Assembly (NCBI RefSeq): GCF_000380185.1
Contig: NZ_KB904751.1
Location: 1-64,000, forward strand
DNA from: Thiofilum flexile DSM 14609
GTDB taxonomy: Bacteria > Pseudomonadota > Gammaproteobacteria > Thiotrichales > Thiotrichaceae
Length of the DNA stretch: 64,000 bases
Direction of reading: 5' to 3'
The position numbers and the translations under genes are program-made. Below the pieces are notes generated by a model, which saw only the letters and a list, made by a program, of their open reading frames with translations, did no database searches and was not told where the DNA came from. Each line of letters begins with the position of its first letter. The first letter of the stretch is position 1. Positions 55,537 through 63,022 of this stretch are shown in pieces.

Positions 55537-56037
55537 CTAGGCCATCATATGATTCGATTCCACCACTAAACTCGCATGATGAGCGGGAAACATATTCGCA
55601 ATCATATTCGCAGTTTGTCCCATACGCGGTTTTAGACGCGGTTTTTCCTGATGAGCTAATACGGCTAGTGACATACCAGAGAGCAGGGCGTTAAGTTTGT
55701 TATTAAGGTCTTGCCATACCTGTTTGGCTAACGCCCGCTCTGTTTCAGTGCCAGTATTTAACCACGCAAACCCATGTTCTGACGGTTCCACCGCACTGAC
55801 AATATCGGCGAGGTTGATCTTATAAGCCGCACGCTTGAGGTAATAACCGCCACCTGTGCCACGAATACCTTCGACCAAACCAGCTTCACGTAGCCGCGCC
55901 ATAATCAATTCCATCTGTGGGCGCGATACACCTAAATGAGCTTGTAAGTCTTTGAGACGTAAGGCTTGTGGCTCATCGTGATTAGCTAGTAACACCATGC
56001 TCATAATAGCGTTCCAGCTTTGCTCAGATAGTGTCAT
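55537..56037 (-). CDS. Rrf2-family regulator lacking all cysteines
   Basis: The 166-residue protein has the Rrf2 winged helix: LKDLQAHLGVSRPQMELIMA and then GLVEGIRGTGGGYYLKRA and INLADIVSAVEP. IscR and NsrR hold an iron-sulphur cluster with three Cys after this; here that stretch (SEHGFAWLNTGTETERALAK) has none, and the whole protein contains no Cys. The end (VWQDLNNKLNALLSGMSLAVLA) otherwise keeps the Rrf2 helix. It may be cluster-free and sense something else. It stands alone; GGAGATTAG precedes the ATG. Confidence 0.9.
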   Translation of the reverse strand: MTLSEQSWNAIMSMVLLANHDEPQALRLKDLQAHLGVSRPQMELIMARLREAGLVEGIRGTGGGYYLKRAAYKINLADIVSAVEPSEHGFAWLNTGTETERALAKQVWQDLNNKLNALLSGMSLAVLAHQEKPRLKPRMGQTANMIANMFPAHHASLVVESNHMMA

Positions 56038-56454
56038 AACTAATCTCCTTGTGGTTAATGTCTTGTATGGAGTTAACTATAGAGGAGAATGAGTGGTAAA
56101 AAAATTCGATTTTTCTATGCTTTCAATTCAAAAAAATTGAATATAAAAGTATGATTTATACTAGATTATAAAAAATAATGGATAGCTATGACTAACTGTA
56201 ACGTCCAAAGGTATTGCTATCCACTAAACCATTAAATTGAGGTATTTGCTTGTTCTATGAAGCGGGTGAGGCCTGTCACTGCTAATACAGATCAAAACTA
56301 AAAGAGTTTTGTAAAACCGAGGCTGGTGAGGGAGGGGAGGTAGGCTAACTGTTTGTGTTATAGCCATACTCCTGATGGAGGATGGCTATATGTAGCATGA
56401 GTTAATAGGAGAGCTATTAGGTCGGTGCCCGTTATGTAGTACTGAATAGGCTTT
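56038..56454. other. intergenic region with two hairpins
   Basis: TGGATAGC at 56179-56186 pairs with GCTATCCA at 56216-56223. ATAGCCATACTCC at 56360-56372 pairs with GGAGGATGGCTAT at 56377-56389 (one mismatch, four-base loop). The second lies downstream of the Rhs-linked ORFs on the minus strand and may end their transcript, though no T-run follows. TTCAATTC and AATTGAA also form a small A/T-rich palindrome near the Rrf2 start and could be its operator. Confidence 0.5.
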
Positions 56455-56634
56455 TTATAAAACACAAACTACTTCTGCCAGCTTTTCTTGGTTATCAGGC
56501 GATATTTTAGGATCAATAGTAAAACTCCCAGAGGCTAAATACTTGCCACTGGGACACTCTTTTGTAATCAAAGTACCTTCTTCTACTAGATTAGAAATAT
56601 CATAGTTCCACCTTACCTCAACACCACCCACCAT
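56455..56634 (-). CDS. small ORF coupled to the putative immunity gene (59 residues)
   Basis: Its ATG (56634-56632) overlaps the stop of the gene upstream by one base (TAATG), which is typical for translational coupling. It encodes 59 residues, MVGGVEVRWNYDISNLVEEG and on to EKLAEVVCVL, with no signal or membrane segment. It may be a second immunity or accessory protein, or the remnant of a larger Rhs-linked gene. Family not known. Confidence 0.5.
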   Translation of the reverse strand: MVGGVEVRWNYDISNLVEEGTLITKECPSGKYLASGSFTIDPKISPDNQEKLAEVVCVL

Positions 56635-56942
56635 TATTGATGATTTTTATTTAAAAATACAACATAACTAAATTTATAAATCCAATATACTAGACCAAGC
56701 AATAATAATACTGCTGAAATAGGATTTTCTATATTAATTCCTATTTTCTTTGCAACATTCTTTTCCTGTAGTAAAAAAAGGTAAGGATAAACTCCTGTAA
56801 CCATAACCAATACGTTTAAACAATTTAATGACCATGCCCCTAATAATTTTAGTTTACTACTATAACTAGATATTAATCTATGTAATTTATACAAACTATA
56901 GCTAATAAAAAATAAACCAATTACCGCTATTATGAATAACAT
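56634..56942 (-). CDS. putative membrane immunity protein of the Rhs module
   Basis: The 102-residue protein has three hydrophobic segments (LFIIAVIGLFFISYSLY, LNCLNVLVMVTGVYPYLFLL and AVLLLLGLVYWIYKFSYVVF) and a basic/polar linker. Its start overlaps the 3' end of the Rhs frame by 13 bases on the same strand, the place and linkage expected for the immunity gene of a polymorphic toxin. The A/T-rich composition differs from core neighbours. No family recognised. Confidence 0.6.
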   Translation of the reverse strand: MLFIIAVIGLFFISYSLYKLHRLISSYSSKLKLLGAWSLNCLNVLVMVTGVYPYLFLLQEKNVAKKIGINIENPISAVLLLLGLVYWIYKFSYVVFLNKNHQ

Positions 56943-58219
56943 AAACCAGCCTTCATTGTCATTCTATTATAAGCATCACGAATTGCGTCTGAAGAAAATA
57001 CTACCTCAGAAGAAAAACCGATTCGTGATACTTGTCTTATTGCCATTTCATAATCTCCAGGAAAGCTATTTCTCCCATTAATAGATCTCATATAAGGATA
57101 ATTATTTAAAGTATTTTGACGTAGAACCGGCCTAGCTAGTCCGCCACCTATATTAACCCCTGCATAGGCCAAATCGCCATACTCTTTTCCAACAACAGTA
57201 TAAGTCAGCTTTCTGGCTGGTCCATCTTCTGTGGTATATGCTTCATACATATTGCTAGCTCCTAATCCAATAATAGGAGCACCTAATACACAGCCCGCAA
57301 CAGTAGAACATAAGGCTCCACCTAATCCTGCTTGTGCTGCTCCGCCTACAAAGCCAAGTGTTCGTAACCCATAGCTTATAGTCTTATCCAACAATCCCTT
57401 TTCCTCATTAAACAAATGAGTAAGCGCCGCACTCAAAGCTCCATCCTGAAAACTCCCACCTGTAGCCTCTGCTGCTAGCCCGCCAAATACTGTAGCCGTG
57501 ACCGTGCGTAGGGTGATCGCCATACCACTTGAGCCACCCATGCCGTCCGTTGCTACACCTGAGAGCTTGCCTATAACAGCTCCTACAAAACCCGACTTAA
57601 AGCTCCCGCTGCGTAGATTAGAAATGACTCCTTGTGCCACTCCATGCGCCAAACCTTGACTAAACAGGGTTTTGAACACACCACCATGCCCAATAAAGCC
57701 AGCCACCCCCGCACTCAACCCACCATAGAAGGCATTTTGTAAGGCTCCTTTCAAGGTTCCCGTCGTGGCATAACCCTGCACAAAAGAGGCTGCCACCGCA
57801 TTACCAATACCCTTAGCAGCAAATAAGCTATGCCCAAACGCTCCCCCCATCAACGCCATACCCGCTGCCATGCCAATGGCTTGAATCAGCTTATTACTGC
57901 TATTCGAGGCGGCAATGGCAATAATGGCACCTATAATGAAATTGAAGAAATACCCACTCGGATCCGTGTATTTGAGGGGATTATTCATCACATACACATA
58001 GCGATTATAATTCTGGCTTTGAGTGGGGGCTTGAATAAAGGTATCGGGACTGATAAAGCGCCCTATCTCTGGATCATAGAGCCGTGCATTCATATGCACT
58101 AACCCTAAGCCTTCGAGATGTTCGTGTCCGGTAAAGCCTCGACTGGTCCACGCCTTTTTGTCGGGGTCGGTGCCATAAGTGACGGTGCGATTACCAATAA
58201 CCCGCGTTATACTCCTCAC
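56930..58219 (-). CDS. truncated Rhs core plus C-terminal (likely toxin) module
   Basis: The 429-residue frame begins inside an Rhs repeat: VIGNRTVTYGTDPDKKAW, then RGFTGHEHLEGLGLVHMNAR and RFISPDTF, the RHS-associated core. A Gly/Ala-rich hydrophobic part (80-270) and a variable tail follow. The tail (about 320-429) has NMYEAYTTEDGPARKLTYTV and GDLAYAGVNIGGGLARPV, recalling DUF4225-type Rhs ends (low certainty). The large Rhs shell upstream is absent, and a stop (TAG) stands right before the GTG start at 58219. It may be a silent reserve tip that needs recombination with a full rhs gene, or a pseudogene. Confidence 0.75.
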   Translation of the reverse strand: MRSITRVIGNRTVTYGTDPDKKAWTSRGFTGHEHLEGLGLVHMNARLYDPEIGRFISPDTFIQAPTQSQNYNRYVYVMNNPLKYTDPSGYFFNFIIGAIIAIAASNSSNKLIQAIGMAAGMALMGGAFGHSLFAAKGIGNAVAASFVQGYATTGTLKGALQNAFYGGLSAGVAGFIGHGGVFKTLFSQGLAHGVAQGVISNLRSGSFKSGFVGAVIGKLSGVATDGMGGSSGMAITLRTVTATVFGGLAAEATGGSFQDGALSAALTHLFNEEKGLLDKTISYGLRTLGFVGGAAQAGLGGALCSTVAGCVLGAPIIGLGASNMYEAYTTEDGPARKLTYTVVGKEYGDLAYAGVNIGGGLARPVLRQNTLNNYPYMRSINGRNSFPGDYEMAIRQVSRIGFSSEVVFSSDAIRDAYNRMTMKAGLCYS

Positions 58220-58246
58220 CTAATCAAGCACGGATAGCAAAACACC

Positions 58247-59131
58247 ATGGCAGAAAAAGATATAGTCAGCAAAGAAGTCCTACAACACCTCGCCGCCGAT
58301 ATTGCCAATATTTTACTCCATCTTGATGTGGAGCAGGATTCGGTAGAGTTATTACAAACCGAACAGCAGCGCGTGGAAATGCGCCGTGCGGATATGATCG
58401 CTCGCATGCGCCGTCGCCAAACGGGGGAAAAATTTATCCTGCATATCGAAATTCAAAATGCGAATGACCACAGTATGCCCATTCGTATGCTGCGCTACTT
58501 GACTGATATTTTGCTACAATATCCCAATGAACCGGTTTATCAATATCTGGTCTATATTGGACAACGCGGTTTAGGCATGCAACATCAATTGCTCTTACCT
58601 AATCTGGATTATCGTTACCACGTGCTGGATATGTACACAGTAGATTGCAGTTTATTGCTCGCACAAGATACGCCAGAGGCCTTAGTGCTCGCCATTTTAT
58701 GCGATTTTAAGCAACGTCCGGTGCAGGAAGTGGTCAATTATATTGTGATGCGTTTGCGCGAATTGACGGGGGATGATGAGAAAGCGTTTCGCAATTATTA
58801 TGAAATGTTGGAAACACTCGCCGATAATCGTAACCTACAAGCTAATTTAGATGAGGCCAAACATATGTTAACACAAGTTGATATTACACGTTTTTCTACT
58901 TATCGCTGGGGCTTTGAGAAGGGCATTGAGCGAGGCATTGAACAAGGTATTGAGCAGGCTCGTGGGGAGCTTCAGCCTTTGTTAGATACCGAAAAACAGC
59001 GTCTCTTGCAGGGGGTTAAGCAATTGATTCAGATGAACACGATGAGCCATCAGGCCATTGCGGATTTATTTCAGTTATCGCTCACTGAAGTGGAACAAAT
59101 AGCAGCTTCTATTACTCCCACTCAGCATTAA
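58247..59131 (+). CDS. Rpn-type PD-(D/E)XK nuclease/transposase-family protein
   Basis: The 294-residue protein has the family pattern EMRRADMIARM and then KFILHIEIQNAND, a PD-(D/E)XK core with Asp and Glu-x-Gln, followed by RMLRYLTDILLQYPNEPVYQ. The C terminus carries EKGIERGIEQGIEQARGEL, a charged helix seen in Rpn proteins. In E. coli, Rpn proteins promote RecA-independent recombination. It is divergent from the truncated Rhs frame, only 27 bases away, exactly where the Rhs homology ends. Confidence 0.85.
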   Translation: MAEKDIVSKEVLQHLAADIANILLHLDVEQDSVELLQTEQQRVEMRRADMIARMRRRQTGEKFILHIEIQNANDHSMPIRMLRYLTDILLQYPNEPVYQYLVYIGQRGLGMQHQLLLPNLDYRYHVLDMYTVDCSLLLAQDTPEALVLAILCDFKQRPVQEVVNYIVMRLRELTGDDEKAFRNYYEMLETLADNRNLQANLDEAKHMLTQVDITRFSTYRWGFEKGIERGIEQGIEQARGELQPLLDTEKQRLLQGVKQLIQMNTMSHQAIADLFQLSLTEVEQIAASITPTQH

Positions 59132-59195
59132 GGAGGTAGGGGGATACTTTCTGACCTACCCCGTGTTAATAGTCAGTTAGGGTTTTGAGCGTTTG

Positions 59196-59222
59196 GGGAT
59201 ACTAGAAAACGGCTAGTATCCC
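59196..59222 (+). terminator. stem-loop after the Rpn gene
   Basis: GGGATACTAG at 59196-59205 pairs with CTAGTATCCC at 59213-59222. It lies about 65 bases after the stop, followed by TAAGTTTG. Confidence 0.5.
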
Positions 59223-59298
59223 TAAGTTTGTTGAATAAAGAGTTATATGGTTTTTCTGGCAATTTTTTACGCAAACACTTGGCTCTAATGATAATTAA

Positions 59299-59688
59299 TC
59301 AAAAATTACCATTCATACAGCACTCATAGCCGTCGCGTTTACAAGTATTTATGTAAATACTAATAATAATTTTATCATTCATATAACTATCAACTAGATA
59401 AAAGAAAAATTTTTTACTATATTTTTTATGAGCCTCAATTTTAGTAAAAGTTGATTTTTCTTTAAAAAAATCCCTATTTATCCAATATGAAACTGTTTCT
59501 TTGATATGAGATCGATGATTATCAATACAGTCTACATAATCATTTGAATCTACTATTCTTGCAATAGGACTATCATAATAGTTAATAAAAAAGTTGACTC
59601 TACTAATTAGCCACCAAGACAGCAGTAAGACAATAATTAATGCAATCATAACCAACGGCCTATAACTCCACCTTAAAAAAATAGCCAT
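59299..59688 (-). CDS. hypothetical single-pass membrane protein
   Basis: The 129-residue protein has one membrane helix (LVMIALIIVLLLSWWLI) near the N terminus and a periplasmic part rich in Asn, Lys, Tyr and Ile with four Cys (in VDCIDNH, NTCKRDGYECC). It is markedly A/T-rich against its surroundings, suggesting transfer. It starts four bases after the ankyrin gene stop. No family recognised. Confidence 0.65.
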   Translation of the reverse strand: MAIFLRWSYRPLVMIALIIVLLLSWWLISRVNFFINYYDSPIARIVDSNDYVDCIDNHRSHIKETVSYWINRDFFKEKSTFTKIEAHKKYSKKFFFYLVDSYMNDKIIISIYINTCKRDGYECCMNGNF

Positions 59689-59692
59689 TTGT

Positions 59693-60397
59693 TTACTCCA
59701 TTAAATTATCAGACAAAGGGTAGTATGTTAGATGTGTTGAGGTTTCAGCTATAGATGAATTTGGTTTTGTAGTTAATACTTTCTCTCTAAAGAAATCATC
59801 ATACTTGCGGCACTTTTCATTTGAAAGCGGATTATTTAGAATAGGCTCTCGATTTAATACGCTATCAATAGCTGTTCGACCATCTTTATCCTTCCTATAG
59901 GGATCAGCCCCTGCCTGTAGCAAAATCTGTGTATGCTCCAAATAACAATAACTAGCACTCATCATTAAGGGCGTAGTACCGTCCTTGGCTGTAGCATTAA
60001 CATCTGCTCCTTGCTCAACTAAAAACTGGAGAATCTCAGCAGGGGAATTAACCATTGCCTTGGTTAAAATCGTATAATGCCCACTACGTTGGTGAATATC
60101 TTGTTTTTTCTCTATGACTAAATACTTGATTACTGGCAAATTAGGGTTACAGGCTAACTCTAGATTTAAATATACTGGGTTATACTTCTCAGAGCCACGA
60201 ACTGCCTCTAAACTACCGGCTTGTGCTATAGCTTGTTTCACTCCCTCTAAATCTCCAGAGCATACCGCTGCCACTAGTTGTTGAGATGGGCTCGGTATTT
60301 GGTTTTCTTGTTTATCCCATAAGCCTAAAGCAATGCTTGCCCATAGGATCAGACCTAAAGCCATCGCAATCAATATATGATTAGGGGATATTTTCAC
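59693..60397 (-). CDS. ankyrin-repeat protein with N-terminal membrane anchor
   Basis: The 234-residue protein has an anchor (HILIAMALGLILWASIALGL) and then ankyrin repeats, the clearest being EILQFLVEQGADVNATAKDG and HTQILLQAGADPYRKDKDGR. Ankyrin proteins of this kind often accompany Rhs and other toxins as immunity or adaptor proteins; that role is inference from the nearby Rhs module. It is the first gene of a two-gene unit with the membrane protein at 59299. Confidence 0.82.
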   Translation of the reverse strand: MKISPNHILIAMALGLILWASIALGLWDKQENQIPSPSQQLVAAVCSGDLEGVKQAIAQAGSLEAVRGSEKYNPVYLNLELACNPNLPVIKYLVIEKKQDIHQRSGHYTILTKAMVNSPAEILQFLVEQGADVNATAKDGTTPLMMSASYCYLEHTQILLQAGADPYRKDKDGRTAIDSVLNREPILNNPLSNEKCRKYDDFFREKVLTTKPNSSIAETSTHLTYYPLSDNLME

Positions 60398-60705
60398 TTA
60401 TTACTCTCCAAAATCAGTTGAACCAAAAGCTTAATTTGTTATAACTTGGACGATTATGTCTTATAAACCCTACAGAGAATATTAACCATTCTTGCAAGCG
60501 CCCTGGTTGAGTTAGGTTGTATTAGAAAGAGGGGATTGTTTTTTATGTTTTGCTGAATAAAGCTTTTTTTGTCAACATTACCTCTGTTTACTAAGATAGA
60601 AATCAAAAATAATAGATTCATTGTCGACAATCTGGGGTGGTATCGGTATGATTCGCTCGCCTTACAGGGCATTTTTACCATCACAAACGGTCGGAGGCAG
60701 AGTCA
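60398..60705. other. intergenic region between divergent genes
   Basis: The 308-base stretch separates the ankyrin gene from the dehydrogenase gene. It has no clear stem-loop. A minus-strand frame (60454-60684) lies in it, but it has no binding site or recognisable motif. Just before 60706 is GGAGG, the binding site of the next gene. Confidence 0.4.
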
Positions 60706-61749
60706 ATGAGCTCTATTAAGATTACCGAATTATTAGGCGATGGCATTGGCCCAGAATTGGCCAAATCAATACATGCCATTGCGGATGCATTACCCGTAGA
60801 TATTGAATTTGAACCGATTGACTGGTCAGTAGAGACGCGTGAAAAAAAAGGCCTACTGTCTATTGATGAGGCGGAAGCCTCCATGCGTGCTACAAAGCTG
60901 GCCTTAAAGTACCCAACGGAAACCCGTACCCGCAGCCCCAACGCTTTAATTCGTCGCCGCTTAGATTTTAGCGTGATTTATCGCCCCGCTATCTCAATTA
61001 AAGGGATTAACTCTAATTTTAAAGAAAACGTTAATCTGCACATTATACGGGTGGCAACCGGCGGGACTTATGATGATCCGGGGCAAAGAATTGGTTTAGA
61101 TAGTGCGATTTCAGTACGGATGGTGGAAACCCGTCCTTGCATGCACGCGGCTAATTTTGCCTTTGATTTAGCACGTAAAAAAGGCAATATCTACGGTGGG
61201 CGCAATTACAGCGTAACCTCATCCTCTAAATACACCATTCAAAAAGTCACCGATGGTCTATTCGAGTCTATCGTTAAGAAAGTGGCCTCAGATTATAGCG
61301 ATGTAAAGCATAATGTTGAATTATTCGACGCCTTACTCGCTAAAGTAATCATGAAGCCGCAAGATTTTGAGGTCGTCGTGACCCTGAATGAATATGGCGA
61401 TTTCTTGTCTGACATGGCTTCCGGTTTAGTTGGTAGTTTAGGTACAGGGGCGAGTGGTAACTACTCCTTCACCGATGACTATAAAGTGGATATTGCTATG
61501 TTTGACCCTGCCGGTGGCACAGCCCCCGATATTGCAGGCAAAAATGTAGCGAACCCATCCGCCGTACTTTTAGCCTTTGGTATGTTACTCGATCATGTGG
61601 ATCGTTATGATTTAGGTCATGCCTTACGTCTGGCATTATTAGGCGCGATTGAAGATGGCGAATGTACTCGTGATCTGAAAGGCAAACTCAATACCGATGA
61701 ATTCACTCAAGTGGTGATTGATCGTATGCAGGATCACCTACCAAAATAA
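60706..61749 (+). CDS. isocitrate/isopropylmalate dehydrogenase-family protein, divergent
   Basis: The 347-residue protein keeps much of the family's core: LLGDGIGPEL at the start, SPNALIRRRLDF (substrate Ser/Asn/Arg pattern as in isocitrate dehydrogenase), the Lys in QKVTDGLFES, and the metal Asp pair in NEYGDFLSDMASGLVG. The coenzyme loop, usually HGTAP or HGSAP, is here FDPAGGTAPDIAGK: the His is replaced by Gly. The region before the SPNA motif also lacks the usual GPxxTP. It could be an isocitrate dehydrogenase of unusual cofactor use or an enzyme for another 3-substituted malate. GGAGGCAGAG precedes the ATG. Confidence 0.8.
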   Translation: MSSIKITELLGDGIGPELAKSIHAIADALPVDIEFEPIDWSVETREKKGLLSIDEAEASMRATKLALKYPTETRTRSPNALIRRRLDFSVIYRPAISIKGINSNFKENVNLHIIRVATGGTYDDPGQRIGLDSAISVRMVETRPCMHAANFAFDLARKKGNIYGGRNYSVTSSSKYTIQKVTDGLFESIVKKVASDYSDVKHNVELFDALLAKVIMKPQDFEVVVTLNEYGDFLSDMASGLVGSLGTGASGNYSFTDDYKVDIAMFDPAGGTAPDIAGKNVANPSAVLLAFGMLLDHVDRYDLGHALRLALLGAIEDGECTRDLKGKLNTDEFTQVVIDRMQDHLPK

Positions 61750-61906
61750 ATATTTTTGGCAGGTTTTATTAAGGCAAAGTAGGCAGATTTTTCTGGTTCT
61801 ACTTTGCCTTATAGTCGCCTCACTTCCTCGTTTATTCAGTGCTTGGTGCCCGCTGCACTATCCTCTACACTGTGCCCACCTTTTCCTATGCAGGGCTTAC
61901 TCTTTT

Positions 61907-62782
61907 ATGTCTACTGTCCAACGTGCCACCGCGATTGGGGCCATTTCTATTGGTTTATGGGGTTCATTGGCATTATTAACCAGCCTAACCGAGGGGCAGA
62001 TTCCACCCTTTCAATTATTAGCCATGACCTTCACCATTGCCTTTGGTGTCATGCTGATTCACTGGCGCTATAAGGGTGTGAGTGGATTACAGTATTTAAA
62101 GCAACCTTGGCTAGCGTGGGCCTTGGGGATTGGTGGTTTATTTGGTTACCATTTTTTATATTTTGTCGCCTTGGCTCATGCCCCCGTCGCTGAGGCAAAT
62201 TTGCTGAATTATCTTTGGCCTTTGTTAATTGTGGTCTTTGCCTCGTTCTTACCCAATGAACGTTTACGTGCGACTCAAGTTTTGGGTTCCTGTATAGCCA
62301 TTGTGGGATGTTGGTTATTAATCGGTGGTGGTGCTGAGGGTTTTAAGGCCAATTATTTAATGGGCTATTTAGCCGCGATTGGTGCTGCTATTATTTGGGC
62401 AACCTATTCCGTAGCTAGCCGTTTAGTAAAACAGGTGCCAACGGATGCTGTCGGCTGGTTTTGCGGGGTGACGGCCTTACTCGGTTGGCTGTGTCATTTC
62501 TTATGGGAACCTACGGTCTGGCCTCAGAGTGGGGTGCAATGGCTGAGTGTCTTAGGAGCAGGGTTAGGGCCCGTGGGTATAGCATTTTTTACTTGGGATT
62601 ATGGGGTAAAGCATGGCAATCTACCCTTATTAGGGGTGCTATCTTATTTTATCCCTTTAATTTCAACCTTATTGCTGATTGTGTTTGGACAGGCTACGTT
62701 TACTTGGCAGGTAGGGGTTGCGTGTGGAGCGATTATCTTAGGCGCTTGGGTCGCGAGTTATAAAAAACGCGCGATTGCTTGA
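61907..62782 (+). CDS. DMT-superfamily (EamA) transporter
   Basis: The 291-residue inner-membrane protein has about ten segments in two EamA halves (AISIGLWGSLALLTSLTEGQ, GIGGLFGYHFLYFVALAHAP, EANLLNYLWPLLIVVFA, then ATYSVASRLVKQVP and LPLLGVLSYFIPLISTLLLI). Members export amino acids or other metabolites; YddG-like aromatic export is possible but not sure. The ATG at 61907 is used, since the longer frame overlaps the dehydrogenase gene and adds non-family residues. Confidence 0.88.
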   Translation: MSTVQRATAIGAISIGLWGSLALLTSLTEGQIPPFQLLAMTFTIAFGVMLIHWRYKGVSGLQYLKQPWLAWALGIGGLFGYHFLYFVALAHAPVAEANLLNYLWPLLIVVFASFLPNERLRATQVLGSCIAIVGCWLLIGGGAEGFKANYLMGYLAAIGAAIIWATYSVASRLVKQVPTDAVGWFCGVTALLGWLCHFLWEPTVWPQSGVQWLSVLGAGLGPVGIAFFTWDYGVKHGNLPLLGVLSYFIPLISTLLLIVFGQATFTWQVGVACGAIILGAWVASYKKRAIA

Positions 62783-62798
62783 TTGATAAAGTAAGGTG

Positions 62799-62906
62799 TA
62801 AACGTAATCGGGTCTTTCTTCCGCAGCCGCTGTGAATACATCCATGTACGCTACAAGGCGGCATCCTTGCCGCCAAGACTGCTACAGAAAGACCCGATTA
62901 CGTTTA
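62799..62906. repeat. palindromic intergenic element, copy C
   Basis: The ends are a perfect 21-bp inverted repeat: TAAACGTAATCGGGTCTTTCT at 62799-62819 (20 bases of it resemble copy A with compensated changes) and its complement at 62886-62906. The core matches copies A and B with a few changes and the inner GGCGGCA/TGCCGCC hairpin. It lies between the EamA gene stop and gspD. Confidence 0.88.
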
Positions 62907-63022
62907 CTTAGCTACTTACCTTATAATTTTCTCTCAAAACCGTCTCTCTGTTTAGAGCCGTTAAATTAGACGGTATTTTTGTCATAACACTAAAACTATT
63001 GCACAGAAACTGATTATTACTT

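Noticed and set aside
60454-60684. Minus-strand 76-codon frame
   Set aside because: No binding site, no motif, and it would overlap the promoter zone of two divergent genes.
61718-61906. 63-residue N-terminal extension of the EamA transporter
   Set aside because: It overlaps the end of the dehydrogenase gene and does not resemble the family; the Met at 61907 starts the first EamA helix.
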